From assembly GCA_900769145.1 (NCBI GenBank), contig CAAGFN010000117.1, positions 1 to 30,974 of the forward strand: a stretch of DNA of 30,974 nucleotides, in the 5' to 3' direction. Below are positions 15,348-23,350 of this stretch, in pieces. Within the stretch, counting starts at the first letter, position 1, and each line of letters begins with the position of its first letter. Position numbers and translations under genes: made by a program. This stretch comes from Rikenellaceae bacterium (lineage in GTDB: Bacteria > Bacteroidota > Bacteroidia > Bacteroidales > UBA932). Below the pieces are notes generated by a model. The model was given only the letters and a program-made list of their open reading frames with translations. It made no database searches and had not been told where the DNA came from.

Positions 15348-16331
15348 CTATATTGAGAGCACGCCCAGCACGTCAATCAGTTCCTTGTCAATAGGCTTGT
15401 CCTTCTTGATAGCTCTGTCGATAGGCACATAGACTATCTGGTCATTGTGGATGCCCACCATGACATTGCGCTGTCCCTCCTTGAGTGCCTGGATGCTGGC
15501 ATGGCCGAGGCGGCTGGCAAGAATCCTGTCGCAGGCGGTAGGAGTACCACCTCTCTGGAGATGGCCGAGAATTGTAACCCTCACGTCGTACTGAGGATAT
15601 TCCTTGCGGACACGGTCGGCATAGTACATTGCACCGCCGTCCTTCTTGCTCTCCGACACGATTACGATACTGCTGTTCTTGCTCTTGCGGAATCCACGGC
15701 TGATGAACTGCTCCAGCTGGTCCACGTCCGTCTGGTCCTCAGGGATGATGGCAGCCTCCGCACCTGCGGCAATGGCACTGTTCTGGGCAAGGAAACCGGC
15801 ATCGCGGCCCATCACCTCAACGAAGAAAATGCGGTCGTGCGAAGTGGCTGTGTCACGAATCTTGTCCACGCAGTCAACAATGGTGTTGAGTGCAGTGTCA
15901 TATCCGATGGTAGAGTCAGTGCCATAGAGATCGTTGTCAATGGTGCCAGGGATTCCGATGACCGGATAGTCAAATTCCCTGGCAAGTTTCTGGGCTCCTG
16001 TGAGCGAGCCGTTTCCGCCTACCACGATCAAGGCGTCAATGCCGAATTTCATGAGGTTGTCGTATGCCTTCTGCATTCCCTCGGGAGTCATGAACTCCTT
16101 GCTCCTCGCAGTCTTGAGAATCGTACCTCCGCGCTGGATGGTATTGCTGACACTCTCGGAGGTGAACTCCTTGATCTCCCCGTTGATGAGGCCCTCGTAT
16201 CCGCGATAGATGCCCATCACCTTTATGCCGTTGAAAATTGCTGTCCTGGTGATGGCCCTGATGCAGGCATTCATTCCTGGTGCGTCTCCTCCCGATGTGA
16301 GGATTCCGACTGTCTTGATTTGTTTTCCCAT
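15348..16331 (-). CDS. pfkA: 6-phosphofructokinase (ATP-type family)
   Basis: Phosphorylates fructose 6-phosphate to fructose 1,6-bisphosphate. 327 residues, like the bacterial ATP-dependent enzyme. Motifs: ILTSGGDAPGMNA (10-22), GIYRGYEGL (40-48), VVGGNGSLTGA (103-113), IPGTIDND (127-134) with the catalytic Asp132, and VEVMGRDAG (171-179). The residue before TIDND is Gly, as in ATP enzymes; PPi enzymes have Lys there. Oddly, the GGDGS motif reads GGNGS: the Asp that helps hold Mg-ATP in E. coli PfkA is Asn106 here (codon AAC). Bacteroidetes members may share this. The start is ATG 16331. The gene diverges from dusB with abutting promoters. Confidence 0.95.
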   Translation of the reverse strand: MGKQIKTVGILTSGGDAPGMNACIRAITRTAIFNGIKVMGIYRGYEGLINGEIKEFTSESVSNTIQRGGTILKTARSKEFMTPEGMQKAYDNLMKFGIDALIVVGGNGSLTGAQKLAREFDYPVIGIPGTIDNDLYGTDSTIGYDTALNTIVDCVDKIRDTATSHDRIFFVEVMGRDAGFLAQNSAIAAGAEAAIIPEDQTDVDQLEQFISRGFRKSKNSSIVIVSESKKDGGAMYYADRVRKEYPQYDVRVTILGHLQRGGTPTACDRILASRLGHASIQALKEGQRNVMVGIHNDQIVYVPIDRAIKKDKPIDKELIDVLGVLSI

Positions 16332-16338
16332 ATCAATT

Positions 16339-16369
16339 TTTGTTTTCCCTTATCGAATGATTATTTTTG
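16339..16369 (+). promoter_or_regulatory. Promoter of dusB
   Basis: TTTG (16339-16342), 19-nt spacer, TATTTTTG (16362-16369): a full match to the Bacteroidetes consensus. Transcription would start near 16375, about 45 nt before the dusB ATG. It faces the pfkA -7 element directly. Confidence 0.65.
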
Positions 16370-16377
16370 CAAAGATA
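16370..16377 (-). promoter_or_regulatory. Likely -7 element of the pfkA promoter
   Basis: On the minus strand TATCTTTG matches TAnnTTTG and lies 38 nt before the pfkA ATG. The -33 region is weak (GTGA). It abuts the dusB -7 element base to base. Confidence 0.55.
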
Positions 16378-16420
16378 AAGATTTTGGAACATCCTTTCAC
16401 TAGTCAGGAGAATTTTATCA

Positions 16421-17455
16421 ATGAAAATAGGAAATATTGACCTTGGGGAGAAGCCGGTCCTTCTCGCCCCGATGGAGGACGTCACTGACGCATCATTCAG
16501 AATTGTATGCAAGAAATACGGGGCTGATATGGTTTACACGGAGTTTATTCCGTCGGACGGGCTGATAAGGGATGCGGTTAAGGCAATCGCCAAGATGAGG
16601 ACCTCCGGCGAGGAGGCCCCTGTCGGCATTCAGATATACGGAAACAATCCTGATTCGATGGTGGAGGCAGCGAAGATGGCCGAATCCGCCGCAGGGATTG
16701 CCGGAGGCCACGGCTGCGACCTGATTGACATCAATTTCGGCTGCCCGGTGAGCAAGATTGCCGGACGCGGTGCCGGCTCCGGGATGATGAGGGAGCCGGA
16801 CAAGATGGTGATGATTACGAAAATGATAGTGGATGCTGTGAAGAAGCCCGTGACCGTGAAGACCAGACTCGGCTGGGACGACGATTCGAAAATCATAGTG
16901 GAGCTTGCAGAAAGACTTCAGGATGTCGGCATACAGGCCCTTACAATCCATGGAAGAACCAGATGCCAGATGTACAAGGGGGAGGCGGACTGGACATTGA
17001 TCGGAGAGGTGAGGAACAACCCGAGGATGCATATTCCCATCATCGGCAACGGAGATATCAATTCTCCGGAGAAAGCACGTGAAGCATTTGACAGATATGG
17101 AGTTGACGGTATAATGATAGGGCGCGCCTCATTCGGCCATCCCTGGATTTTCAGGGAAATCAAGCATTATCTTTCCACAGGGGAACTGCTTGAGCCAATG
17201 TCGGTGAAGGAGAGGGTCGGACTTGCAAAATGGCATCTTTCTCTTTCGACCGGGCTCAAGGGGCCAGTAATCGGCGTGTTGGAGATGCGCCGTCATCTGT
17301 CCTGCTATTTCAAGGGGCTTCCAGACTTCAAGGAGACCAGGATGAGACTTGTGACAGAGCCGTCAGCAGAGGAATTGATAAAGATTCTCGATGAAATTGC
17401 GGACAGATGGGGAGAATGTCCTTTGTCCCAAAGTGCAAGTGTTTACGGTCTTTAG
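16421..17455 (+). CDS. dusB: tRNA-dihydrouridine synthase (DusB-type)
   Basis: FMN-dependent enzyme that reduces specific uridines in tRNA D-loops to dihydrouridine. 344 residues, normal. The TIM-barrel domain has LLAPMEDVTDASFR (14-27), the catalytic loop INFGCPVSKI with Cys108, VKTRLGWDD, LTIHGRTRCQMYKGEADW, and the FMN phosphate site GNGDI followed by GVDGIMIGRASFGHPWIF. The C-terminal helical domain includes EMRRHLSCYFKGL. This resembles the DusB subfamily, but assigning a subfamily by eye is uncertain. It has its own promoter, and a short hairpin with a T run overlaps its stop codon before lpxK. Confidence 0.94.
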   Translation: MKIGNIDLGEKPVLLAPMEDVTDASFRIVCKKYGADMVYTEFIPSDGLIRDAVKAIAKMRTSGEEAPVGIQIYGNNPDSMVEAAKMAESAAGIAGGHGCDLIDINFGCPVSKIAGRGAGSGMMREPDKMVMITKMIVDAVKKPVTVKTRLGWDDDSKIIVELAERLQDVGIQALTIHGRTRCQMYKGEADWTLIGEVRNNPRMHIPIIGNGDINSPEKAREAFDRYGVDGIMIGRASFGHPWIFREIKHYLSTGELLEPMSVKERVGLAKWHLSLSTGLKGPVIGVLEMRRHLSCYFKGLPDFKETRMRLVTEPSAEELIKILDEIADRWGECPLSQSASVYGL

Positions 17456-17464
17456 ACCATTTTT
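17447..17464 (+). terminator. Weak candidate terminator at the end of dusB
   Basis: GGTC-TTTA-GACC followed by ATTTTT overlaps the dusB stop codon. The stem is only 4 bp, so termination would be partial at best; lpxK has a separate -7 element just downstream. Confidence 0.3.
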
Positions 17465-17499
17465 CAATGCCGTCTGCAAGGATTCTTCGAAAATATTGT

Positions 17500-17507
17500 T
17501 ATATTTG
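17500..17507 (+). promoter_or_regulatory. Likely -7 element for lpxK
   Basis: TATATTTG fits TAnnTTTG and ends 6 nt before the lpxK ATG, so any transcript from it would be nearly leaderless. There is no good -33 TTG. Confidence 0.45.
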
Positions 17508-17513
17508 CGAATT

Positions 17514-18659
17514 ATGCTTGACAAAGTACTTCTTGCACCATATTATTGGACCCTAAAACTGAGGCATGCGCTGTATGACAACGGCGCATTCAAGGTGGAA
17601 TCCTGCGGAATCCCGACCGTATGCATCGGCAACATCACTGCCGGAGGTACGGGCAAGACTCCGCATACTGAAATGATTATCAGGACTTTGCTTGCAAGCG
17701 AAGAATGGAGCGGGAAGCATATTGCGATTCTTTCAAGGGGACACAAGAGGACAAGCAGCGGATTCCAGCAGGTACTTGCGGAAGACAGTGCCACCTTCGC
17801 CGGGGACGAACCGCTTCAAATCAAGAACAAGTTCCCGGAGGTAACGGTGGCTGTTGACCGTACAAGAGTGGAGGGATGCGATTTTCTCCTCCATCCGGAG
17901 AAGCTCAATACAGCCAAGGCGGCAAGAAAATGCGCCCACAAGGATTTGAAGAAGGCGGACATAGTGGTGCTTGACGATGCCTTCCAATACCGCTCACTCA
18001 AGGCATTCTTCAACATTGTCCTGGTGGATTACAACAGGCCTGTAAGCAGGGACCATCTCCTTCCCTTCGGAAGGCTCCGGGATCTTCCGGAGAGACTGTA
18101 TCACGCCAATGTAATCATTGTCACGAAATGTCCTGTTTTCATGGAGAACTGGGAGAAGATTACCTGGGCCAAGTCATTGGGTATCCAGGATTTCGACCCG
18201 GAGTCCTGCCAAGGTCTTGACCCTCTGGGCAAGAAGATGACAGTTCTGTTCACCACCATTGACTATTGTCCTCTCGAACCGGTATTCCCTGTCAACGACA
18301 AGCATTATCTCTATTCGAAGAATCTGATTCTGGTCTCAGGCATAGCCTCTGACACACCGCTTAAAAGATATCTGAGCGACTCATACACCATTGTCAAGCA
18401 TTTCAAATTCTCCGACCACCACCATTTTTCCAGTCTGGATATCAAGCGTATCAGGCAGGCTACGCGCAAATGGCCTACCGCCGTCATAGGCACCACGGAA
18501 AAGGACAGCCAGCGTCTCCGCGGCTGCAGGAAGATTGACGATGCTATGAAGAAGAAAATGTTCCAGATTCCCATCAAGGTGGATTTTCTGTCCGAACATG
18601 AGAGGGATATATTCAATGAAATGCTTCTTGGAGCATTGAGGACATTCAAAGCCGAATGA
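17514..18659 (+). CDS. lpxK: Tetraacyldisaccharide 4'-kinase
   Basis: Inner-membrane-associated kinase that adds the 4'-phosphate to the lipid A precursor in the Raetz pathway. 381 residues, slightly longer than E. coli LpxK. It has the N-terminal hydrophobic helix (LLAPYYWTLKLRHALYDNG), GIPTVCIGNITAGGTGKTPHTE (32-53) with the Walker A-like P-loop, ILSRGHKR, AGDEPLQIKNKF, VVLDDAFQYR (the DDGFQxR catalytic motif with Ala for Gly) and the LLPFGRLRDLPERL segment. The ATG at 17514 gives MLDKVLLAPYYW; the frame extends 41 codons upstream into dusB, but those residues are not family-like. Its presence marks a Gram-negative cell with lipid A. Confidence 0.95.
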   Translation: MLDKVLLAPYYWTLKLRHALYDNGAFKVESCGIPTVCIGNITAGGTGKTPHTEMIIRTLLASEEWSGKHIAILSRGHKRTSSGFQQVLAEDSATFAGDEPLQIKNKFPEVTVAVDRTRVEGCDFLLHPEKLNTAKAARKCAHKDLKKADIVVLDDAFQYRSLKAFFNIVLVDYNRPVSRDHLLPFGRLRDLPERLYHANVIIVTKCPVFMENWEKITWAKSLGIQDFDPESCQGLDPLGKKMTVLFTTIDYCPLEPVFPVNDKHYLYSKNLILVSGIASDTPLKRYLSDSYTIVKHFKFSDHHHFSSLDIKRIRQATRKWPTAVIGTTEKDSQRLRGCRKIDDAMKKKMFQIPIKVDFLSEHERDIFNEMLLGALRTFKAE

Positions 18660-18696
18660 GAGTTTCCTGCCCCGATGCGATGAATTGTGTAACTCT

Positions 18697-19257
18697 ATGA
18701 ACTACCTGGTACTATCTGACATTCACGGCTCGTTGCCGAGGCTGGAGAAGGTGCTTTCATTCTTTGAACGCGAGAAGTATGACTTTCTGCTGATATTGGG
18801 CGACATATTGAACTACGGGCCGAGGAACGGGATACCCGAGGGCATTGACGCACCCGGTATTGCGGCAAGGCTCAACTCTCTGGCTGACAAGATTGTAGCG
18901 GTGCGGGGCAACTGCGACTCGGAGGTTGACCAGATGCTCCTGAAGTTCCCGTGCATGGGCGACTACAGCATTCTCGTGGCAGACGGGACAAGGATAATGC
19001 TGACTCACGGTCACAAGTACAATGAGGATAATACGATGTCGCCTGCCGTGGATGCAATCTTCTGCGGCCACACCCATTATTGGAAACTCGAGAGAACTGA
19101 GGAAGGCCTGCTTGTCTGCAATACCGGCAGCATAACCTTCCCGAAGGGAGGCAATGTCCCGACATTTGCAACCATAGATGACGACGGGCTGGTCCGTATG
19201 CGTGACCTTGACGGGGCCGTGCTCAAGGAATTGCCGCTTGATCAAAACAGAGGCTGA
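18697..19257 (+). CDS. YfcE/MJ0936-type metallophosphoesterase
   Basis: 186-residue calcineurin-like phosphodiesterase. The two-metal site is complete: LSDIHGS (6-12, DxH), ILGDILNYG (GDxxxxG), RGNCDSEVD (GNCD), LTHGHKYNEDN and CGHTHYWK (GHTH). YfcE itself is a phosphodiesterase with broad activity on artificial substrates; its physiological substrate is unknown. I start at ATG 18697 (MNYLVLSDIHG); a TTG four codons earlier is possible but adds nothing conserved. It follows lpxK by 37 nt and is probably cotranscribed, which does not by itself link it to lipid A. The stop codon lies inside a terminator hairpin shared with the convergent aromatic operon. Confidence 0.9.
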   Translation: MNYLVLSDIHGSLPRLEKVLSFFEREKYDFLLILGDILNYGPRNGIPEGIDAPGIAARLNSLADKIVAVRGNCDSEVDQMLLKFPCMGDYSILVADGTRIMLTHGHKYNEDNTMSPAVDAIFCGHTHYWKLERTEEGLLVCNTGSITFPKGGNVPTFATIDDDGLVRMRDLDGAVLKELPLDQNRG

Positions 19258-19272
19258 CCCTGACGGTCAGCC
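19252..19272. terminator. Bidirectional terminator hairpin at a convergent junction
   Basis: GGCTGACC (19252-19259) and GGTCAGCC (19265-19272) form a perfect 8-bp stem with a 5-nt loop, between the YfcE-type gene and the end of the aromatic operon. Flanking T-rich stretches (ATTATTCTT on plus, TCTGTTTTG on minus) are moderate. The stem overlaps the YfcE-type stop codon. Confidence 0.65.
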
Positions 19273-19279
19273 CCAATCA

Positions 19280-20374
19280 TTATTCTTCCGAAAGTATCCT
19301 GTTCTGTTCCTGCACCGACTCATCGTGTATTGCGGTGAAGAGCTTGGCGATGAAGTCCGGGGATAGGCCGTAGGCCTTAGCCTTCTCCTGCATTCCGGTC
19401 AGCACCTCGTCCCAGCGGGAAGTCTGGAGGATTGCGATATTGTGTTCCTTCTTGTACTTACCTATGCTGCGGCTCACATTCATTCGGGTATTGAGAATGT
19501 AAAGAAGATTCTCGTCAATGATGTCAATCTGGGCACGGAGCTGGTCAATGTTCTCCTTGTACTCAGGGCTGTCCGAATCGCTCTGGCGGACAACCAGATG
19601 GGACATCAGTTCACCAAGGTCCTCCGGGGTCAGCTGCTGCTTGGCGTCGCTCAGGGCGCAGGTCGGGTCGCAATGTGACTCCAGCATCAGTCCGTCAAGA
19701 CCCAGGTCAAGAGCCCGCTGGGAAATCTCCTGGAGATATTTGCGGCTGCCTCCCATGTGGCTCGGGTCGGCAAAGAAAGGAAGCTTCGGGAAGCGAGTCC
19801 TCAACTCTACTGCAATCTGCCAGCCCGGAGAGTTGCGGTAAGCCATCTTGTCAGATGTCGAGAAGCCCCTGTGGATGACTCCCAGTTTCTTGATTCCGGC
19901 CTGGTTGAGCCTCTCAAGTGCACCAATCCAGAGGTCGAGGTCAGGGTTCACAGGGTTCTTCACAAGCACCGGAACATCAGTATCTTTCAATGCGTCAGCG
20001 ATTTCCTGCACGAGGAAAGGATTGGCTGTAGTGCGGGCCCCTATCCAGACCATATCCACGCCGAACTTGAGGCAGTCGAAGATATGCTTCTCGCTGGCAA
20101 CCTCGGTGGCTACCTTCATTCCCAGTTCATTCTTGACCCTCTGGAGCCATTTGAGACCCGGAGTTCCAATCCCCTCGAAGTTGTTCGGGTGAGTGCGAGG
20201 CTTCCAGATGCCTGCCCTGAAAACATTGATTCCCAGGGACTTGAGACCACGCGCAGTCTGCATTACCTGAACCTCGGACTCGGCGCTGCACGGGCCGGCT
20301 ATCATCAGAGGTTTCTTTCCCTCAGGGAAAATGCCCCATTCAGAAACGGGGATGAGATCGAGTTTGCTTTCCAT
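19280..20374 (-). CDS. DAHP synthase fused to C-terminal chorismate mutase (AroQ type)
   Basis: Bifunctional enzyme. Residues about 15-262 form a type I-beta DAHP synthase barrel that makes DAHP from PEP and erythrose 4-phosphate: MIAGPCSAES (24-33), FRAGIWKPRTHPNNFEG (52-68), LVKNPVNPDLDLWIGALERL (137-156), IHRGF (167-171), FADPSHMGGSR (201-211), DGLMLESHCDP (227-237). Residues about 272-364 form an all-helical AroQ chorismate mutase: NIDQLRAQIDIIDENLLYILNTR, then IGKYKKEHNI and the C-terminal helix ESVQEQN. The same domain order is known in Bacteroidetes such as Prevotella nigrescens, where prephenate inhibits the synthase. It closes the Phe/Tyr operon, 6 nt after tyrA, and so supplies both the first shikimate step and the chorismate-to-prephenate step. 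Confidence 0.95.
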   Translation of the reverse strand: MESKLDLIPVSEWGIFPEGKKPLMIAGPCSAESEVQVMQTARGLKSLGINVFRAGIWKPRTHPNNFEGIGTPGLKWLQRVKNELGMKVATEVASEKHIFDCLKFGVDMVWIGARTTANPFLVQEIADALKDTDVPVLVKNPVNPDLDLWIGALERLNQAGIKKLGVIHRGFSTSDKMAYRNSPGWQIAVELRTRFPKLPFFADPSHMGGSRKYLQEISQRALDLGLDGLMLESHCDPTCALSDAKQQLTPEDLGELMSHLVVRQSDSDSPEYKENIDQLRAQIDIIDENLLYILNTRMNVSRSIGKYKKEHNIAILQTSRWDEVLTGMQEKAKAYGLSPDFIAKLFTAIHDESVQEQNRILSEE

Positions 20375-20380
20375 ATTGAA

Positions 20381-21229
20381 TTACCTTAAAATTTTCTTTA
20401 TTCGGTTCGCCTCACCGATGAGACTGCGGATTTTATCCTCGTCGTAATCCGAAATCGCCTCCCGGAATTCCTTCATCTTGTCAATGTAGGTGTCAATGAC
20501 CTGGAGCACATTGTCCCTGTTCTGGGAAAGAATCGGGACCCACATATCGGCATTACTCTTCGCCAGACGGACTGTGGAGGAGAAACCTCCGGACGCAAGG
20601 TCGAAGATATGCTTCTCGTCCTTCTCCTTGTCCAGGACAGTCAGGGCCAGGGCAAATGAGGTAACGTGGGAGATGTGCGATACGTAGGCAGTGTGGACAT
20701 CGTGATTGTCCGCATTCATATAAATCGGCCTCATATTCAGCACATCATATAGCCTCTCTATGGTCTTGACCGCCTTCGGATCGGATTCCTCGCTGTTGGC
20801 GAAGATGCAGGCACGGCCGTCAAAGAGGTTCGGCATCGCAGCCCATGGGCCCGAATACTCCGTTCCGGCCATAGGATGGGTGGCAACGTAGCGGCTCCTC
20901 ATTGGATGATAGTGTACGCATCTGACAATCTGGCCCTTGGTCGAGCAGGTATCGATGACAATCTTGTCCTTCGTCCCGGCGAACCTGTCCAGGACCTGCG
21001 GAAGCATCCTAACCGCAGTACCGACAGGCACGGCGATAATGACAATATCCCCGCGCGAAACGGCGTCATCGAAGCTAACCACCTCATCCACGAGGCCAAT
21101 CTTCTCCGCCGCAGCGGCATTGACAGGGTCATTCTCCACACCGAGCACCCTGTCCGCGAATCCCCCTTTATCCAGGTCAATGGGCATCGATCCGCCGATG
21201 AGTCCGAGACCTATAACTGACACAATCAT
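20381..21229 (-). CDS. tyrA: Prephenate dehydrogenase
   Basis: Oxidatively decarboxylates prephenate to 4-hydroxyphenylpyruvate for tyrosine. 282 residues. The N-terminal Rossmann fold has VIGLGLIGGS (5-14) and an acidic residue after the second strand (GVEND, Glu32), which favours NAD+ over NADP+. The TyrA signature THPMAGTEYSGPWAA (117-131) contains the His expected to interact with the substrate. The C-terminal half is the helical dimerisation domain. There is no fused chorismate mutase and no ACT domain; in this organism the mutase is on the DAHP synthase. The ATG overlaps the upstream aminotransferase stop as ATGA, implying translational coupling. Arogenate use instead of prephenate cannot be ruled out by eye. 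Confidence 0.94.
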   Translation of the reverse strand: MIVSVIGLGLIGGSMPIDLDKGGFADRVLGVENDPVNAAAAEKIGLVDEVVSFDDAVSRGDIVIIAVPVGTAVRMLPQVLDRFAGTKDKIVIDTCSTKGQIVRCVHYHPMRSRYVATHPMAGTEYSGPWAAMPNLFDGRACIFANSEESDPKAVKTIERLYDVLNMRPIYMNADNHDVHTAYVSHISHVTSFALALTVLDKEKDEKHIFDLASGGFSSTVRLAKSNADMWVPILSQNRDNVLQVIDTYIDKMKEFREAISDYDEDKIRSLIGEANRIKKILR

Positions 21230-22440
21230 AATATTCTCCTGATTTTCGCCTCCGCGTCGGCCAGCACCTCAGGCTTGGCGCAAAGTGATATCCTGATATA
21301 ATCCCTTCCGTTTTTCCCGAAGATGAATCCCGGGGTAATGAAGACTCCTGCCTCGGAAAGTATTGCATCCGAAACCCTCTCCCCAAGGCTTGTATCCTCA
21401 TCAGGGCAGTCACGTCCCTTGAGAAGGACATTGTCCCTGTCCACCTTGCCCCATAGGAAAAGTCCTGCAGAAGCATGGTCGTAACGGGCACCGAGAATGT
21501 CGAAAATCCGTCCGGCAGCCTCCCTGCGGATGCGGTATTCCGCATTGAGTTCACTGAACCATTCCGGGCCCTGCTCCAATGCCTTCACGGCAGCCATCTG
21601 CATCGGCTTGAACATTCCCGAATCCATCTGACTCTTTACCTTGAGGACCTCTGCGATGATTTCCTTCGAACCGCCCACCATTCCGATTCTCCAGCCGGAC
21701 ATATTGTGGGCCTTGCTGAGGGAATTGAGTTCCAGGCAGCATTCCATCGCACCCTTGGCCGCAAGTATTGAAAGCGGCTTGTCATTGAGAATGAAACTGT
21801 ATGGGTTATCATTGACAATCAATATGTTATGCCGCAACCCGAAGTCCACGAGCCTCTGGTAGAGTTCCGGTGTGGCACTTCCTCCGGTCGGCATATTCGG
21901 ATAGTTGGTCCACATTATCTTGACCCCTTCGAGGTCCATTTTCTCGAGTGCGTCGAAGTCGGGATGCCAGCCATTGTCCTCCTTCAGGTCGTAGGTCAGA
22001 ATCTCCGCACCCACGAGCCTGGAAGCCGAGGTATAGGTCGGATAACCAGGGTCAGGGACGAGGACTTTGTCGCCCTCATTGATGAAGGCAAGACTAATCA
22101 GGAGAATGCCTTCCTTGGAGCCGAAAAGCGGCTGGATCTCCCCGTCCGGAGACAATGACACCCCGTAATATCTTGAATACCAGTCGGAAAAGGCCTTGCG
22201 CAATGCAGGTGTCCCGACATAGCTCTGATAGGCGTGATTGCCCGGCTCTCCGGCAAGAGACTGAAGTTCTGATATAGCCCCGGCAGGCGGCATACCGTCC
22301 GGTGCACCGATTCCCAGATTGATTACTTTCGGCAGTCCTGACGCCTCCCTGTCGGCATTCATCCTGTCAATTTCCTTCAGTTTCCTTGAGAAATAATACT
22401 CTTTGACCGAAGCTGTCCTTTCCGCAGGTTTGATTATCAT
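21226..22440 (-). CDS. PLP-dependent class I/II aminotransferase (aromatic operon)
   Basis: 404-residue fold-type I aminotransferase. Visible elements are INLGIGAPDGMPP (40-52), the substrate segment NYPNMPTGG (179-187), VNDNPYSF with Asp211 and Tyr214, SLSKAHNMSGWR with the PLP-binding Lys243, and a C-terminal YIRISL with the carboxylate-binding Arg. Overall it looks like aspartate/LL-diaminopimelate aminotransferase relatives. Its place between pheA and tyrA, with 4-bp ATGA overlaps on both sides, implies that it makes the final transamination of phenylpyruvate and 4-hydroxyphenylpyruvate to Phe and Tyr, or transaminates prephenate. That is inference from context; sequence alone does not give specificity. 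Confidence 0.88.
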   Translation of the reverse strand: MIIKPAERTASVKEYYFSRKLKEIDRMNADREASGLPKVINLGIGAPDGMPPAGAISELQSLAGEPGNHAYQSYVGTPALRKAFSDWYSRYYGVSLSPDGEIQPLFGSKEGILLISLAFINEGDKVLVPDPGYPTYTSASRLVGAEILTYDLKEDNGWHPDFDALEKMDLEGVKIMWTNYPNMPTGGSATPELYQRLVDFGLRHNILIVNDNPYSFILNDKPLSILAAKGAMECCLELNSLSKAHNMSGWRIGMVGGSKEIIAEVLKVKSQMDSGMFKPMQMAAVKALEQGPEWFSELNAEYRIRREAAGRIFDILGARYDHASAGLFLWGKVDRDNVLLKGRDCPDEDTSLGERVSDAILSEAGVFITPGFIFGKNGRDYIRISLCAKPEVLADAEAKIRRIL

Positions 22441-23279
22441 AATGTCACCTCCTGTATATATTCACCCATAATGTCAAGTCCGTCCACGAGCGGTCTCACG
22501 GCCGAAAGCGCCTGGGTATAACGCTCATAGCTGCCGAATGTGATGTCCACGTAGAAGAAGTACTGCCACTTCTCCCCGGGAATCGGCAGGGACTGTATCC
22601 TCGAAAGATTCATATCGTAGAATGAGAGAATGGTCAGGATGTGGGCCAGCGAGCCCGGGGCATGAGGGAGGGTGAAGCAGATGGAGGACTTGTTTATCTT
22701 GTCCTCAGGCACGCTGATGGCATCATCGACAACGAGGAAGCGCGTAAAGTTCTGCTTGTAGGTCTCAATGTCCTTGGCTAGTATGTCCAGGCCGAAGCGC
22801 TCTGCCGCCAATGATGATGCCACTGCGCCCACTCCCATAAGATGGCCTTCAGCCACGTCTGCGGCACTCTTGGCAGTATCTTCGGACTCGACCATCTGTA
22901 TCCAGGGGCAAACTGACTCGAAATACTGGCGGGTCTGGTTGATGGCCATATAGTGGGTCCTGACTTCCTTGATGTCTTCCAGCCTCTGTCCCGGCAATGC
23001 CATGAGATTCTGGTGAATGTGGAGATAAATCTCGCCCTTGACCTTGGCATTGTAACGCCTCAGGAGGTCGAGGTTCGGAAGGAGTCCTCCGGACGTGGTA
23101 TTCTCCACCGCAATAATGACGGCATCCGCCTCACCTGCCCCGAGGACCTTGAACATTCCCTCGAATGTGGCGCATTCAATTATCTCGGGTTCCGGTTCAC
23201 CCAACCTTTCATAGAAAATACAGGCGGCCTGTTCGTGGAAACTGCCGTGAAATCCCTGTATTGCAACTCTTTTCGACAT
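22437..23279 (-). CDS. pheA: Prephenate dehydratase
   Basis: Converts prephenate to phenylpyruvate. 280 residues, with the dehydratase domain first: VAIQGFHGSFHEQAA (5-19), AVIIAVENTTSGG (53-65), and the catalytic TRF motif at 179-181 (KQNFTRFLVV). Residues about 198-280 form an ACT domain with PGSLAHILTILSFYDMNLSRIQSLP, the counterpart of the GALV and ESRP phenylalanine-binding segments, so feedback inhibition by Phe is likely. There is no fused chorismate mutase. It is the first structural gene of the operon. Its ATG lies 39 nt downstream of an attenuator terminator, and its stop overlaps the aminotransferase start by 4 nt. Confidence 0.96.
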   Translation of the reverse strand: MSKRVAIQGFHGSFHEQAACIFYERLGEPEPEIIECATFEGMFKVLGAGEADAVIIAVENTTSGGLLPNLDLLRRYNAKVKGEIYLHIHQNLMALPGQRLEDIKEVRTHYMAINQTRQYFESVCPWIQMVESEDTAKSAADVAEGHLMGVGAVASSLAAERFGLDILAKDIETYKQNFTRFLVVDDAISVPEDKINKSSICFTLPHAPGSLAHILTILSFYDMNLSRIQSLPIPGEKWQYFFYVDITFGSYERYTQALSAVRPLVDGLDIMGEYIQEVTL

Positions 23280-23318
23280 AAATCTGTAAGTTTCGTTTTC
23301 AATCTTTGCGGGAACCTC

Positions 23319-23350
23319 AAAAAAAAAGGCCGTCCGATATCCGGGCAGCC
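23319..23350 (-). terminator. Attenuator terminator of the pheA operon
   Basis: On the minus strand GGCTGCCCG (23350-23342) pairs with CGGACGGCC (23336-23328), with one C-A mismatch and one G-U pair, around loop GATAT. Nine T follow (23327-23319). It sits between the Phe/Tyr-rich leader ORF and pheA, inside the operon's own 5' region. It cannot serve simply as the upstream gene's terminator, because the predicted operon promoter lies upstream of it. Confidence 0.88.

Noticed and set aside
15447..16403. 318-codon plus-strand frame
   Set aside because: Antisense shadow of pfkA; no recognisable domain, and it would run through the pfkA promoter.
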